Origin: Aquatica leii
Taxonomy: Eukaryota > Arthropoda > Insecta > Coleoptera > Lampyridae
Reading direction: 5' to 3'
Length of the DNA stretch: 64,000 bases
NCBI GenBank assembly: GCA_035610365.1
Contig: CM069432.1
Span: 165,910,035 to 165,974,034, forward strand
In this document: piece after piece, positions 52,401 to 56,637 of the stretch
Layout: the number at the start of each line of letters is the position of its first letter
How positions within the stretch are numbered: the stretch's first letter is position 1
Translations under genes and position numbers: made by a program
The notes under the pieces: generated by a model
What the model was told of the DNA's origin: nothing
Seen by the model: the letters and a program-made list of their open reading frames with translations, nothing else
Databases searched by the model: none

Positions 52401-52665
52401 CAATAGTAGGTCAGCCAGGTGGGAACACAGAATGTGTTAAAGTACTTTTAGGTTTAGGAATGGGACAAACTCAAGGTGAAATCAAAACATGTGCCGAGTT
52501 GGCTCTTAAACAAGTATATCATACTTATATTGTTAAATAAATACTAAATTATTATGATTTCAGATTCAAGACCCAAATAATTCTTTGCACAACTCTAGAA
52601 AATTTTTATCTTTAGTTACCAATCAATTATATTTGAAACCATATTTAAAATATCTCGATCATTAA
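3974..52665 (+). CDS. Epg5: EPG5 (ectopic P-granules autophagy protein 5 homolog), 26 exons, 2422 aa
   Basis: EPG5 is a large Rab7-binding tether that promotes autophagosome-late endosome/lysosome fusion. The family was recognised from the exon 3 block ([18 protein letters not shown]-type HPLHELL, QIWSVE, ATHTYN) and the LPW, IFIEIPW and GKGLLGAIG segments. Proposed CDS: 3974-4009, 4063-4461, 8605-9075, 9126-9409, 9459-9621, 9665-9847, 9899-10501, 12098-12593, 12644-13164, 13211-13450, 13498-13658, 13706-13882, 13932-14055, 14103-14413, 29071-29239, 29293-29429, 29481-29631, 29680-29874, 29924-30698, 31878-32038, 32730-33076, 33124-33554, 33606-33813, 52042-52254, 52303-52513, 52564-52665. 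All introns are GT-AG and all phases agree. The sum is 7269 nt, an exact open frame close to the ~2580 aa of human EPG5. Most introns are 43-53 nt; introns 14 and 23 are 14.7 and 18.2 kb of transposon DNA. Exact edges of exons 4, 13/14 and 22 are the least certain. Confidence 0.93.
4905..4965 (-). repeat. tRNA-like A-box, possible old SINE head
   Basis: Read on the - strand, CATAGTTCAGTGGTAAAACC fits the RNA polymerase III A-box consensus TRGYNNARNNG (TAGTTCAGTGG). The downstream B-box candidate (AAGTTCAGATAA) is poor and no cloverleaf closes. The call is a decayed tRNA-derived sequence at most. Confidence 0.25.
5240..6180 (-). mobile_element. Decayed non-LTR retrotransposon, RT region
   Basis: On the - strand several pieces of an insect non-LTR ORF2 can be read in order. 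First is an [19 protein letters not shown] and [14 protein letters not shown] stretch (start of the RT domain). Then come [12 protein letters not shown] and [14 protein letters not shown] (RT block 1/2). Last are [14 protein letters not shown] and [15 protein letters not shown] pieces and an [18 protein letters not shown] carboxyl end. Frameshifts and stops separate the pieces, and the catalytic YADD block is not visible. It sits antisense in EPG5 intron 2. Confidence 0.75.
8605..10501 (+). CDS. Epg5: EPG5 exons 3-7 (residues 146-713)
   Basis: Exons 8605-9075, 9126-9409, 9459-9621, 9665-9847 and 9899-10501 are separated by introns of 43-51 nt. This is the best-recognised part of the protein, with the conserved amino-terminal EPG5 region and a long alpha-helical stretch. 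Exon 4 starts at 9126, upstream of the first ATG-like codon, because the frame is open back to a TTTTAG acceptor. Exon 6 carries an acidic Glu/Asp cluster ([12 protein letters not shown]), probably a loop. The exon 3 to exon 4 join is phase 0. Confidence 0.93.
10502..12097 (+). other. Epg5: EPG5 intron 7 (1596 nt)
   Basis: GT-AG intron (CAG|gtatga ... cttttag|ATTGG). The middle holds a decayed non-LTR RT fragment (about 10680-11560). The rest is AT-rich with no feature seen; the ORF at 11602-11838 (-) is low-complexity and unsupported. Confidence 0.85.
10680..11560 (+). mobile_element. Decayed non-LTR retrotransposon fragment
   Basis: On the + strand, around 10965-11020, a [17 protein letters not shown] reading matches the PIFKKGD..NYRGI block at the start of insect non-LTR reverse transcriptases. 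Around 11280-11350, [20 protein letters not shown] matches the K..IY....PVLTYG region near the RT carboxyl end. Large internal parts are missing, and many stops and frameshifts are present. Same orientation as EPG5. Confidence 0.6.
12098..14413 (+). CDS. Epg5: EPG5 exons 8-14 (residues 714-1389)
   Basis: Exons 12098-12593, 12644-13164, 13211-13450, 13498-13658, 13706-13882, 13932-14055 and 14103-14413 have introns of 46-50 nt. The region is helical, with a basic predicted coiled coil in exon 12 ([18 protein letters not shown]). Exon 13 has the [14 protein letters not shown] segment, similar to the equivalent EPG5 region of other animals. The 47-nt intron 14056-14102 could also be read through in another frame, but skipping it keeps the conserved downstream frame. 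Exon 14 ends with two bases of a His codon that is completed at 29071, across a 14.7-kb intron. Confidence 0.9.
14935..15610 (-). pseudogene. Mariner/Tc1-type transposase fragment
   Basis: Two adjoining - strand ORFs (15256-15603, 15055-15246) plus a decayed tail give a recognisable IS630/Tc1/mariner-type transposase as found in many insects. The pieces are [18 protein letters not shown], the first catalytic block [20 protein letters not shown] (Asp present), [10 protein letters not shown], then [10 protein letters not shown] (second Asp), and at 14940-15050 a frameshifted YPDRWIG and DLTPLDFFLW-like end. The amino-terminal DNA-binding part is missing and no TIR was found. Non-functional. Confidence 0.85.
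15611..16274. other. Intron 14 stretch, nothing recognised
   Basis: AT-rich sequence with a small hairpin at about 16079-16109 (ccatctaac...gttagatgg). No protein or repeat family could be named. Confidence 0.5.
16275..17728. mobile_element. pogo/Tigger-like non-autonomous element, split by a MITE
   Basis: The left end TACAGTGAAAGTCGAACCTC and the inverse of the right end TACAGTAGAATCTCGATAAC are related, and typical of pogo/Tigger ends (CAGT.GAA.CTCG). Both are bounded by TA. The subterminal sequence on both sides is rich in TCGAA and AACTCGA. A separate 814-bp element (16752-17565) sits inside, so the outer element is about 640 bp. No transposase is visible. Confidence 0.6.
16752..17565. 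mobile_element. 814-bp MITE with 21-bp perfect TIRs
   Basis: It starts TAAAGAGCGGAAGTTGTGGC and ends with the exact inverse (...GCCACAACTTCCGCTCTTTA), giving TIRs of about 21 bp including a TA target. The subterminal parts on both sides are dense in TGCAATTTT, in the same orientation at both ends. The ORF inside (16765-17067) is low-complexity. TA target and short TIRs suggest a Tc1/mariner-mobilised MITE; the transposase source is unknown. Confidence 0.75.
17729..18791. other. Intron 14 stretch, nothing recognised
   Basis: About 1 kb without a recognisable gene. Weak coding-like texture on the - strand around 17800-18000 could not be assigned. Confidence 0.45.
18792..21529 (+). mobile_element. 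hAT transposon with 8-bp target duplication
   Basis: The element occupies 18800-21521 (2722 bp). It begins TAGTGATGGGCACAATCGA and ends with the inverse of TAGTGATGTGCGCAATTCGA. It is flanked by the perfect 8-bp duplication AATCAAAG (18792-18799 and 21522-21529). The right end has three degenerate tandem copies of a GATCGTCAAGACnGAGAACTT-type unit (about 21240-21390). It carries a broken hAT transposase gene. Confidence 0.93.
19782..21044 (+). pseudogene. hAT transposase, internally deleted and frameshifted
   Basis: The ATG at 19782 opens a BED zinc finger ([19 protein letters not shown], first two Cys present). The frame then breaks, and the rest of the finger and the region before the catalytic core are deleted. 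From 19870 the RNase H-like core is readable: [12 protein letters not shown] (catalytic Asp), [14 protein letters not shown]. It continues in another frame (20220-20525) with [18 protein letters not shown]. The end (20775-20978) is the hAT dimerisation domain ([17 protein letters not shown]). At least three frameshifts or stops (about 19880, 20255, 20521, 20724) make it inactive. Confidence 0.92.
21530..22453. other. Intron 14 stretch, nothing recognised
   Basis: AT-rich sequence between the hAT element and the next TIR element. No coding similarity or boundary seen. Confidence 0.5.
22454..23387. mobile_element. 934-bp TIR element (TATACAGGGTGTAACTG ends)
   Basis: The left end TATACAGGGTGTAACTGGTA and the inverse of the right end TATACAGGGTGTAACTGATA are the same. 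The inverted similarity runs about 50 bp (through ATAACGCATAATC and the following bases). Termini with ACAGGGTGT and a TA flank are common in insect non-autonomous DNA elements. The interior has no recognised ORF. Confidence 0.75.
23523..24465 (+). pseudogene. Gypsy gag, broken
   Basis: It opens at an ATG at 23523 ([19 protein letters not shown]) with a long charged coiled coil. Then comes a gag core ([31 protein letters not shown]). A zinc-knuckle remnant follows ([11 protein letters not shown]) in which the first and last Cys of the CCHC pattern are missing. In-frame stops fall at about 23622 and 24102. The coiled coil followed by a short core is usual for arthropod Gypsy gag. Confidence 0.85.
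24466..25230 (+). pseudogene. Gypsy protease region, broken
   Basis: A retropepsin-like segment reads [15 protein letters not shown], with the active-site D-S/T-G changed to D-M-G, and the family's second motif [14 protein letters not shown] Gypsy-type linker follows ([33 protein letters not shown]). Stops fall at about 24700, 24955 and 25230. Confidence 0.82.
25231..26450 (+). pseudogene. Gypsy reverse transcriptase and RNase H, broken
   Basis: RT blocks are in order: [56 protein letters not shown] (first Asp), then after a frameshift at about 25675 [18 protein letters not shown] and VYLDDVIVV (YLDD box intact). A second frameshift (about 25962) precedes the [16 protein letters not shown] region. 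RNase H starts at [19 protein letters not shown] and [15 protein letters not shown], and is cut by a stop and frame change near 26440. Confidence 0.92.
26451..27990 (+). pseudogene. Gypsy integrase, broken
   Basis: A tail of RNase H ([20 protein letters not shown]) is followed by a linker, the H2C2 zinc-binding region ([24 protein letters not shown]), and the catalytic core: [19 protein letters not shown] (Asp), [10 protein letters not shown] (Asp) and [11 protein letters not shown] (Glu). The end has a GPY/F-like module ([32 protein letters not shown]) and [12 protein letters not shown]. All three DDE acidic residues can be seen, but stops at about 26752, 26978, 27320, 27496 and 27809 disable it. 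Confidence 0.92.
28020..28455 (+). pseudogene. Macro domain (OARD1/TARG1-like) appended to Gypsy pol, broken
   Basis: After the integrase the reading continues [16 protein letters not shown]. It then shifts frame to [20 protein letters not shown] and returns to [40 protein letters not shown] and [20 protein letters not shown]. The order and spacing match macro domains of the OARD1/TARG1 (ALC1-like) group. There the amino end has DLF...AH, the middle MFK..FG, and the PRIGCGLDRL.W loop contains the catalytic Asp. Here the loop reads [12 protein letters not shown], so that Asp is present. In that family the domain removes ADP-ribose from proteins or deacetylates O-acetyl-ADP-ribose. A stop (28127-28129) and two frameshifts (about 28130-28200) make this copy inactive. 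Confidence 0.82.
28478..28560 (+). pseudogene. CCCH zinc finger at the end of the Gypsy coding region
   Basis: Directly after the macro domain and in the same frame, [20 protein letters not shown] fits a CCCH finger of spacing C-x7-C-x5-C-x3-H, as in RNA-binding zf-CCCH proteins. The ORF continues to a stop at 28669, already inside the 3' LTR. It is preceded by a basic stretch ([11 protein letters not shown]). By analogy with CCCH proteins it may have bound the element's RNA; that is inference. Confidence 0.78.
28611..29028 (+). repeat. 3' LTR of the Gypsy element (418 bp)
   Basis: It starts TGAAACGTTCTCAAATTC right after the polypurine tract and ends AAATTCGTTACA, so it has TG...CA ends. 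It aligns along its whole length with the inverse of the solo LTR at 33842-35429. It ends 42 nt before EPG5 exon 15. Confidence 0.9.
29071..30698 (+). CDS. Epg5: EPG5 exons 15-19 (residues 1389-1865)
   Basis: Exons 29071-29239, 29293-29429, 29481-29631, 29680-29874 and 29924-30698 have introns of 48-53 nt. Exon 19 is the longest exon and codes for a helical block ([33 protein letters not shown]) typical of the central EPG5 region. The acceptor of exon 15 lies only 42 nt after the 3' LTR of a Gypsy element, yet the acceptor (tttgtttacag) is intact. Confidence 0.92.
30699..31877 (+). other. Epg5: EPG5 intron 19 (1179 nt)
   Basis: Donor ACCTG|gtaagt and acceptor gatttcag|CTTGT. It contains a hammerhead-like core at 31336-31366. 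Nothing else recognisable was seen. Confidence 0.85.
31336..31366 (+). ncRNA. Hammerhead-ribozyme-like core, possibly from a Penelope-like element
   Basis: The sequence has CTGATGA, a hairpin (CAGAC...GTCTG, 31345-31359), then GAAAC. This is the conserved order CUGAUGA, stem II, GAAA of hammerhead ribozymes. Penelope-like retroelements are known to carry such motifs. I could not find a convincing stem I, stem III or NUH cleavage site in the flanks, so it may be a truncated or inactive copy. A degenerate relative appears on the - strand at about 54405-54450. Confidence 0.4.
31878..33813 (+). CDS. Epg5: EPG5 exons 20-23 (residues 1865-2247)
   Basis: Exons 31878-32038, 32730-33076, 33124-33554 and 33606-33813. 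Exon 20 ends in ...GDLEMMLK at phase 0 and joins exon 21 ([22 protein letters not shown]) cleanly. Intron 20 (691 nt) contains a separate exon-like ORF (32111-32215) that does not fit this phase and was left out. The acceptor of exon 22 was set at 33124 rather than at the nearer AG before 33134, because only 33124 keeps the GHYHQPTES frame. Exon 23 ends with two bases of an Asp codon completed at 52042. Confidence 0.9.
32039..32729 (+). other. Epg5: EPG5 intron 20 (691 nt)
   Basis: Donor CTTAAG|gtaagt and acceptor atattttag|GTGGTA. It holds the exon-like ORF 32111-32215. The rest is AT-rich with nothing recognised. Confidence 0.85.
32111..32215 (+). pseudogene. Exon-like ORF with splice signals inside EPG5 intron 20
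   Basis: This 105-nt open segment ([20 protein letters not shown], then [10 protein letters not shown] and a short tail) is flanked by an AG acceptor (gaaaacag) and a GT donor (CAG|gtaatg). It has normal, non-repetitive protein texture. It enters with one base completing a codon and leaves with two, so it cannot be spliced between exons 20 and 21 (phase 0) without breaking the frame. The same phase would fit the exon 21/22 junction. It could be a relic or duplicated exon, an unrelated fragment, or a misplaced assembly piece. Confidence 0.35.
34105..35268. mobile_element. hAT MITE (1148 bp) with 8-bp target duplication
   Basis: The element at 34113-35260 starts TAGTGTTGGGCATAATCGAT and ends with the inverse of TAGTGTTGGGCGATTATGAA. 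It is flanked by the perfect 8-bp duplication GCTGTATT (34105-34112, 35261-35268). The subterminal parts are rich in ATAATCGAA and TTTCGATTATTTCG repeats. The TIR resembles that of the hAT element at 18800 (TAGTGATGGGCACAATCGA), so they may be related. No coding content. Confidence 0.92.
34651..34771. repeat. Inverted repeat, 37-bp arms, inside the hAT MITE
   Basis: The arms 34651-34687 and 34735-34771 are perfect inverse copies (ATTATTTAAAGTATCAGTCC... and its inverse) with a 47-nt loop. They may be a small fold-back insertion inside the MITE. Confidence 0.85.
35563..35650 (-). repeat. tRNA-derived SINE head or tRNA pseudogene
   Basis: On the - strand there is a near-consensus B-box (GGGATTCGAATC) in a T-arm-like hairpin (CCGGGATTCGAATCTCGG). 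It is preceded by CTTGCTACGCTGGCAAA (anticodon-arm-like) and an A-box-like AGCTTAAGTCAG, at tRNA-like spacing. The acceptor stem does not close, so a functional tRNA is not supported. The layout is typical of tRNA-derived SINE heads in insects. Confidence 0.55.
35651..36474. other. Intron 23 stretch, nothing recognised
   Basis: AT-rich sequence between the SINE-like head and the next TIR element. No ORF, boundary or family recognised. Confidence 0.5.
39423..41179 (-). pseudogene. P-element/THAP9-like transposase, broken
   Basis: The - strand ATG (41179) opens [20 protein letters not shown], the first Cys pair and NNPGL motif of a THAP zinc finger. The rest of the THAP domain is deleted. The next part (about 41090-40950) has [20 protein letters not shown], the start of the RNase H-like fold. 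Then 40660-40932 gives [20 protein letters not shown] and [10 protein letters not shown] (catalytic Asp). The 39702-40718 ORF has [20 protein letters not shown], a GTP-binding/insertion-like region and [20 protein letters not shown] (catalytic Glu). It ends with the P-type [16 protein letters not shown] domain. A terminal piece follows at 39423-39695. Frame breaks at about 40700, 40935 and 39700, plus the THAP deletion, make it inactive. Confidence 0.93.
41601..41690. repeat. Inverted repeat, 27-28-bp arms
   Basis: TTAAATTATTTTATTATTAC... at 41601-41628 is matched by its inverse at 41664-41690, with a loop of about 35 nt. It lies upstream of the P-like transposase, inside the transposon. Confidence 0.75.
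42767..43435. other. Left flank of Gypsy element 2, possible 3' LTR, unassigned
   Basis: This lies just beyond (in - strand sense) the polypurine tract of the second Gypsy element, where its 3' LTR should be. The GC-richer stretch 43200-43435 could be that LTR. No matching 5' copy was found, so the LTR cannot be delimited. Confidence 0.35.
44390..45077 (-). pseudogene. Gypsy 2 integrase end, broken
   Basis: On the - strand: [20 protein letters not shown] and [11 protein letters not shown] (core end with the catalytic Glu). Then [32 protein letters not shown], a GPY/F module ([19 protein letters not shown]) and [10 protein letters not shown] near the carboxyl end. The zinc-binding part and the first catalytic Asp are deleted, and stops interrupt it. 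The stretch 43451-44389 beyond it has no recognisable coding content. Confidence 0.82.
45078..45535 (-). pseudogene. Gypsy 2 RT tail and RNase H start
   Basis: This ORF carries the end of the RT ([34 protein letters not shown]) and the tether to RNase H ([33 protein letters not shown]). In RNase H the usual DAS becomes DAL. All catalytic RT blocks are missing, so a deletion has fused the protease directly to this point. Confidence 0.88.
45536..45865 (-). pseudogene. Gypsy 2 zinc knuckle and protease piece
   Basis: Frameshifted - strand readings give a CCHC-like knuckle ([17 protein letters not shown], His lost). A retropepsin start follows ([20 protein letters not shown], then DTSA, with the usual D-S/T-G changed). 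The order fits the gag/pol junction of Gypsy elements. Confidence 0.6.
45866..46367 (-). pseudogene. Gypsy 2 gag, carboxyl part
   Basis: A 157-codon - strand ORF (46339-45866) with the retrotransposon gag fold seen in many insect Gypsy elements: [75 protein letters not shown] and [19 protein letters not shown]. The codons just before it ([10 protein letters not shown], 46340-46369) continue exactly the VSLAKWN reading at 49652, on the other side of the inserted element. Confidence 0.88.
46837..47957. mobile_element. hAT MITE (1105 bp) full of GTATCTAGATAC repeats
   Basis: The element 46845-47949 has CAGTGTTGTAAC and (inverse) CAGTGTTGTGAC ends and a perfect 8-bp duplication ACTATTGC (46837-46844, 47950-47957), as for hAT. 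Both ends, about 46865-46995 and 47785-47940, are packed with variants of AGTATCTAGATACAGATAC, which is self-complementary. The interior holds a 94-bp element (47075-47168). No transposase. Confidence 0.92.
47075..47168. mobile_element. 94-bp miniature element with CCCAGGCAGCA ends
   Basis: It begins CCCAGGCAGCATATTACGTC and ends with the inverse of CCCAGGCAGCACACTGACGT. It is flanked by TAT on both sides, a possible 3-bp target. Nested inside the hAT MITE. Confidence 0.65.
48270..48316. repeat. Perfect 21-bp palindrome with 5-nt loop
   Basis: AACAAGGCTTAAATACCAAA at 48270 onwards is exactly matched by its inverse ending at 48316, with the spacer aatta. It is not a terminator in this eukaryotic setting; it is probably the trace of a small palindromic insertion. 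Confidence 0.85.
49652..50100 (-). pseudogene. Gypsy 2 gag, amino part, broken
   Basis: On the - strand an ATG at 50100 opens [20 protein letters not shown], then a helical stretch ([18 protein letters not shown]). After frame breaks comes an acidic linker ([20 protein letters not shown]) ending SLAKWN at 49652, where the foreign element interrupts it. Helical plus acidic-linker gag amino termini are usual in Gypsy elements. Confidence 0.75.
50326..52041. other. End of EPG5 intron 23, nothing recognised
   Basis: The 5' LTR of Gypsy 2 should lie near the start but could not be delimited. Around 51550-51720 there are several CGGTTCCGGT-like repeats in both orientations, possibly a small element. 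No genes. Confidence 0.45.
52042..52665 (+). CDS. Epg5: EPG5 exons 24-26, carboxyl terminus (residues 2248-2422)
   Basis: Exons 52042-52254, 52303-52513 and 52564-52665 have introns of 48 and 50 nt. The segment has the conserved [11 protein letters not shown] and [16 protein letters not shown] motifs of the EPG5 end and finishes [14 protein letters not shown]. It joins exon 23 across an 18.2-kb intron with matching phase (GA|T). A glycine-rich loop (VGQPGGNTE) precedes the final helix. Confidence 0.9.
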
Positions 52666-52762
52666 TAAGTCGGTGTTAGCTGAACACAAACGGTTTTTGA
52701 TACTATCTAAAAACGTCTTGTTTTTATTAAGTAATTACAATTTTACATGTGATTTATTTTGT

Positions 52763-52768
52763 AATAAA
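52763..52768 (+). terminator. EPG5 polyadenylation signal AATAAA
   Basis: The first canonical AATAAA after the stop codon lies about 100 nt downstream, a usual 3' UTR length for a compact insect gene. No experimental support. Confidence 0.55.
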
Positions 52769-53100
52769 TTTATTATTGAATTATGTGGTTAGCAATATGT
52801 GTACCTATGTTTTATACGAATATTGGAGATTTGTCTTCAAATAAATATTGTAATTGTTTTTAAAAACCATCTTTTTGTACAAACGAATCCTCTTCATAAA
52901 ACCAAAGAGTATAAACCTTGCATTTTCTTAAAACAGTTACCACATATTGTTCAACATATATTGAAAAATTGTTTATTCTGAATTTTGTAAATAAATACAA
53001 ATATCAATAGATAATACAAAATTAATAAGATTGTTGAGAATGATGGAGTTTTATCAATGTCTGGTTCTAATTTCAACAGTAGTTGAAAATCACTGGGTCT
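52769..53100. other. Downstream of EPG5, nothing recognised
   Basis: AT-rich sequence; the ORF at 52799-52981 is low-complexity and unsupported. Confidence 0.5.
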
Positions 53101-54287
53101 GTAATGTACATTCTGTTATTTTTTTAGAAAGTACATTTGCTACAGCACTAAATTCATGCTCAACTAAATACAATGAGGAAAATGAGAATAAAAGAGGGAA
53201 AGCCGTATGTACATTTTTTGATCAAACCGTAGTTGTGAAAGAAGACGGCCGTTACGAAGTTTGCTTACCTTGGATCGAAGGACATCCACCATTACCATCT
53301 AATTATATGTTAAGCAAAAAGCGACTCGATTCTACCATAAAGAAGCTAAAAACGAATGGTATGTTTTTGGAGTATAGTAAGGTTTTTGCTGGCTGGTTAG
53401 AAGAAGACATTATCGAGCTGGTGCAGATGTTGAAAAGGAAAATATGGCGCATTATTTGCCGCACAGGCCCGTTTTTAAAGAAAATAGTATCACAAAAGTT
53501 CGACCAGTATTTGATGCTTCGGCGAGGGAAAGGGCTCATCCATCTTTAAACCAATGTCTGGAGAAGGGATTGAACCTTATTGAACTCATTCCGTCAATTA
53601 TGTTCAAATTTAGAATTGAGAAGCTAGGTGTGATTTCGGACATTCGCAAGGCGTTTTTGCAGATTGGATTAAGTCAAGTCAAAAGAGACTGTTTGCGATT
53701 TTTGTGGCAAACTGAAGATGGTAAAGAGCTTACATTTCGACACAAAAGGGTAGTATTCGGGGTTAATTGTAGTCCTTTTTTGCTTGGAGATACAATCAAC
53801 CATCATTTAGTGTTGTACGCGTGCACAACGATTTCGTTTGATTATTCCACTATTTATAAATTGCGTAAAAGTTTTTATGTAGACAATTGTGTAACCAGTG
53901 TGTCGGGTGTAACTGAACTTTCCGAATTTATTCGCGAAGTGACGCAGGTGATGACGTTGGTCAAATTTTACTTAAGGGGCTGGGAGTTTTCGGATGAGTC
54001 TAAAGTTTTGGAGTCAACAATGGTGCTGGGCATGTGTTGGGACAAGAAAAGTGATAAGCTCTCTGTTTCGGGGGAGAGTAAGATTGAAGTTAATGATCAA
54101 ATCGTTACGAAGAGGGTTATACTTTCAACGGCTCAACGCATTTTGGACCCACTTGGAATTACGTGTCCCACCACAATATTGCCGAAACTACTCCTGCAGA
54201 AGTTATGGAAAGATGGATTAGGCTGGGACGACGAGGTAGATGATATAAGCAGAGAATCATTTGTTAAATGCCGACAATTTTCCGTAT

Positions 54288-54289
<2 letters not shown>
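53101..54289 (+). pseudogene. BEL/Pao retrotransposon reverse-transcriptase fragment
   Basis: On the + strand, DGRYEVCLPWIEGHPPLPSN and RLDSTIKKLKTNGMFLEYSK (BEL/Pao pre-RT region), then after a frameshift at about 53430 HYLPHRPVFKENSITKVRPV, FDASARERAHPSLNQCLEKG and ISDIRKAFLQIGL (first Asp). Next are VVFGVNCSPFLLGDTI, SFYVDNCVTSV (the usual YVDD has become YVDN) and STAQRILDPLGITCP. It is cut by an AT repeat at 54290. No LTRs or integrase seen. Confidence 0.9.

Positions 54290-54319
<30 letters not shown>
54290..54319. repeat. (AT)n microsatellite
   Basis: About 15 uninterrupted AT units directly at the break of the BEL/Pao reading frame. Confidence 0.95.
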
Positions 54320-54322
<3 letters not shown>

Positions 54323-55160
54323 TTATGTTTGGTGTTTTCACGAGTAAAATTATTATTATAAATTAAAACAGATTTTCGGATTTCATCTCGTGTTTTATTA
54401 TAATTATTTAAACGACGTTTCAGCAAAATCTCATTTGCCATTTTCAAGTTAAATGTAACAGTAAACTTTTATAAATTACAATTAAATGAAGTTGTCACTG
54501 TCAAAATGTTTTTGCTTGACTTCTTGTCACTGGACCCTGTCGTATTTGATTTATATTTAGATTTTTTGATGAAGTAGGTAAAACTGTATTAATGTTATTT
54601 AATGAACTTATTTGCATTTGCGTTTCATCATTTCCACATTTACGTAACAGTATAAAAATCACAGTTCAGATGATACAATAAAGTAGCGTTTTCAACTAAT
54701 TCGATTGCACCAATGTATGAAATGCGACATATTATGCTGATTATGCATTATGATGATTATGATTATAATTTATAGTAGATGTGCGCTTAACACTAACTGC
54801 TATGGATAGAGGACCGAACAACGTTGTCGCGTTAAAAGTTACTTTAGTTGAATCACATTGTAAAATTCTTCAAAAATGTGTTTAATTTCCCCAAATCTTC
54901 AAAATTTCCTCATCGGTTCTCAATTTCTTCAAATTTGAGGATAATTCTTCAAGGTTGGCAACACTGTATACATCTAGGAGGCGCTGCCTAAAGCTTTTCC
55001 CCACGCCGTTAGATGGCGCTTGAATTACCGCAAAAACTTCAAATATTTTTTGTTTTTCGTTCACCATAGTTATCACTTTGACAACTTGACGTTTTGATTG
55101 CGTTTAGTGTTCACCGTGAAGTATTTTCTACTACGATTAACGTTTTTTAAGCGTATAATA
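54320..55160. other. Intergenic; Penelope-like 3' motif, nothing else recognised
   Basis: On the - strand at about 54405-54450 is TTGAAAATGGCAAATGAGAT followed by TTTGCTGAAACGTCG, a hairpin followed by GAAACG. It resembles a decayed relative of the motif at 31336. Around 54984-55018 is one copy of the recurrent TTTTCCCCA...GGCGC motif. No gene. Confidence 0.45.
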
Positions 55161-56637
55161 ATGGTCAGTTCGTTTCTGGTTGCTGGAATTCAAAACAGGA
55201 AAGCAAATATCGTTTTCCGAATCCGAGAAAATTCAAAGATTTATTTAAAAAGTGGATCGACTTGTCTAAAAATGGGAATTTATTTAAAATGAGCCCAGAA
55301 AAAGTGTATGCGAATTGTAGGGTTTGTGCTCTTCACTTCGTTAAAAGTAGTTTCGGTGCGAATAATAGACTAACAAGAACAGCATATCCACAACTAAAAT
55401 TACCAGGTAAGTTTTTAACAATGTTGCTTTATGCAATTAAAATAGGTAATTGATAATTTCAAATGCAGTAGAAGGTGTTTTCAGTTTCATTTTTTATTCT
55501 ACTACAAGTTTTCCTTATTTGCGCATTATTTGCAAATTTGATTCGTTTCTTTTTACATATTCCCGTTACAGTTTAGGTTGCATTATTACATCTATATTTA
55601 CATTAATTATATCTAGATTTTACATTCGATCTCCTCTTTTATTACGTTCCTTGCCCCATAAATCTTGCCATTATCATTTTTCTTCCCTTTTACCCTTACC
55701 TTTTCAATTTTTTATTCTTTAGATAACTTGGTCCCAATAATCGATATCGATTTGACTCTAGCTGATGAAAATCATGGTATCTCTATTTCTGTGCCACATG
55801 AAGTCGAAGATTCGACAGTTACAGAAAAACGTAAGTTTAATTTTTTTAAAGCAAAATTCTGACCTTTTTCTAGTTTTAATCATGGATGATCCACTACCAC
55901 CATCAACTGAAGCTATTTCTATTGCAGAAAGCCATGGGGAATATTTTCCTAAAATTGTTGAGCGGTCTGACGTATTAGCCACTCAACCATCTTACGGAGG
56001 TTTAATCAAGATGGGTTGGAAAACTTCTTCGGCAAAATGTGACAAAGAGGCAGCAGATATGTAAATCCAACGGCGGAGTCCTTTACTCCAGAGTCTGCTT
56101 ATTAACAACCTCTCATCCAAACATGCTCCAGGAAGCAATTGTGAAGATGATAAATCAAAATATTTGACTTCCTTGCAAAACCTTTTTGAAATGGTAAACA
56201 AAATTTATTTTTCGATAGTAATAAAATAATATTAAAGTCCTTATATTTCTAATCAGCACTTATATCTCACATTTACAAAATTAATAATCTTTTTTATTAT
56301 CATTTTGTAATCTTATAATAGTTTTACTATTTCTTTCTAGAATGTTATGAACACCACAAGTAGCAACAATGATTATAGTCAAGATAAACCCCTAAAAAAG
56401 GGAAAAATTTTACAAATAGAACGGCAAGCCTTAACGTATGTAATTGGCTACATATCCAAGAAAGTAATGCCAAAGATAAAGGATTGTGACACTTGTAAAT
56501 CAGCCATATTTGCAACGAGGGAAGAAGAAGATCATGAAGATAATCTTTACACTAGAAATAAAGACTATCTTCTTAAAGGAAAAAGATGCTTAAAGTATAT
56601 TTTGAAAAACCTCACAGGTATTAAATTACTGTCTTAA
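55161..56637 (+). pseudogene. THAP/P-like transposase remnant with introns, broken
   Basis: The segment 55161-55406 reads MVSSFLVAGIQNRKANI, then with one frameshift FRIPRKFKDLFKKWIDLSKN, NCRVCALHF and YPQLKLPG. This is a THAP domain outline (paired Cys, FP, W, C-x2-C-x3-H, carboxyl P). The first Cys positions have become Phe/Leu and Ile, so zinc binding is lost. Splice-like borders at 55406/55723, about 55828/55875 and about 56199/56341 link it to DNLVPIIDIDLTLADE, PSYGGLIKMGWKTSSAKCDK and RQALTYVIGYISKKVMPKIK, the P-type carboxyl domain. The catalytic core is deleted. It is unlike the element at 37024, so it is a second P-like family. Confidence 0.72.
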
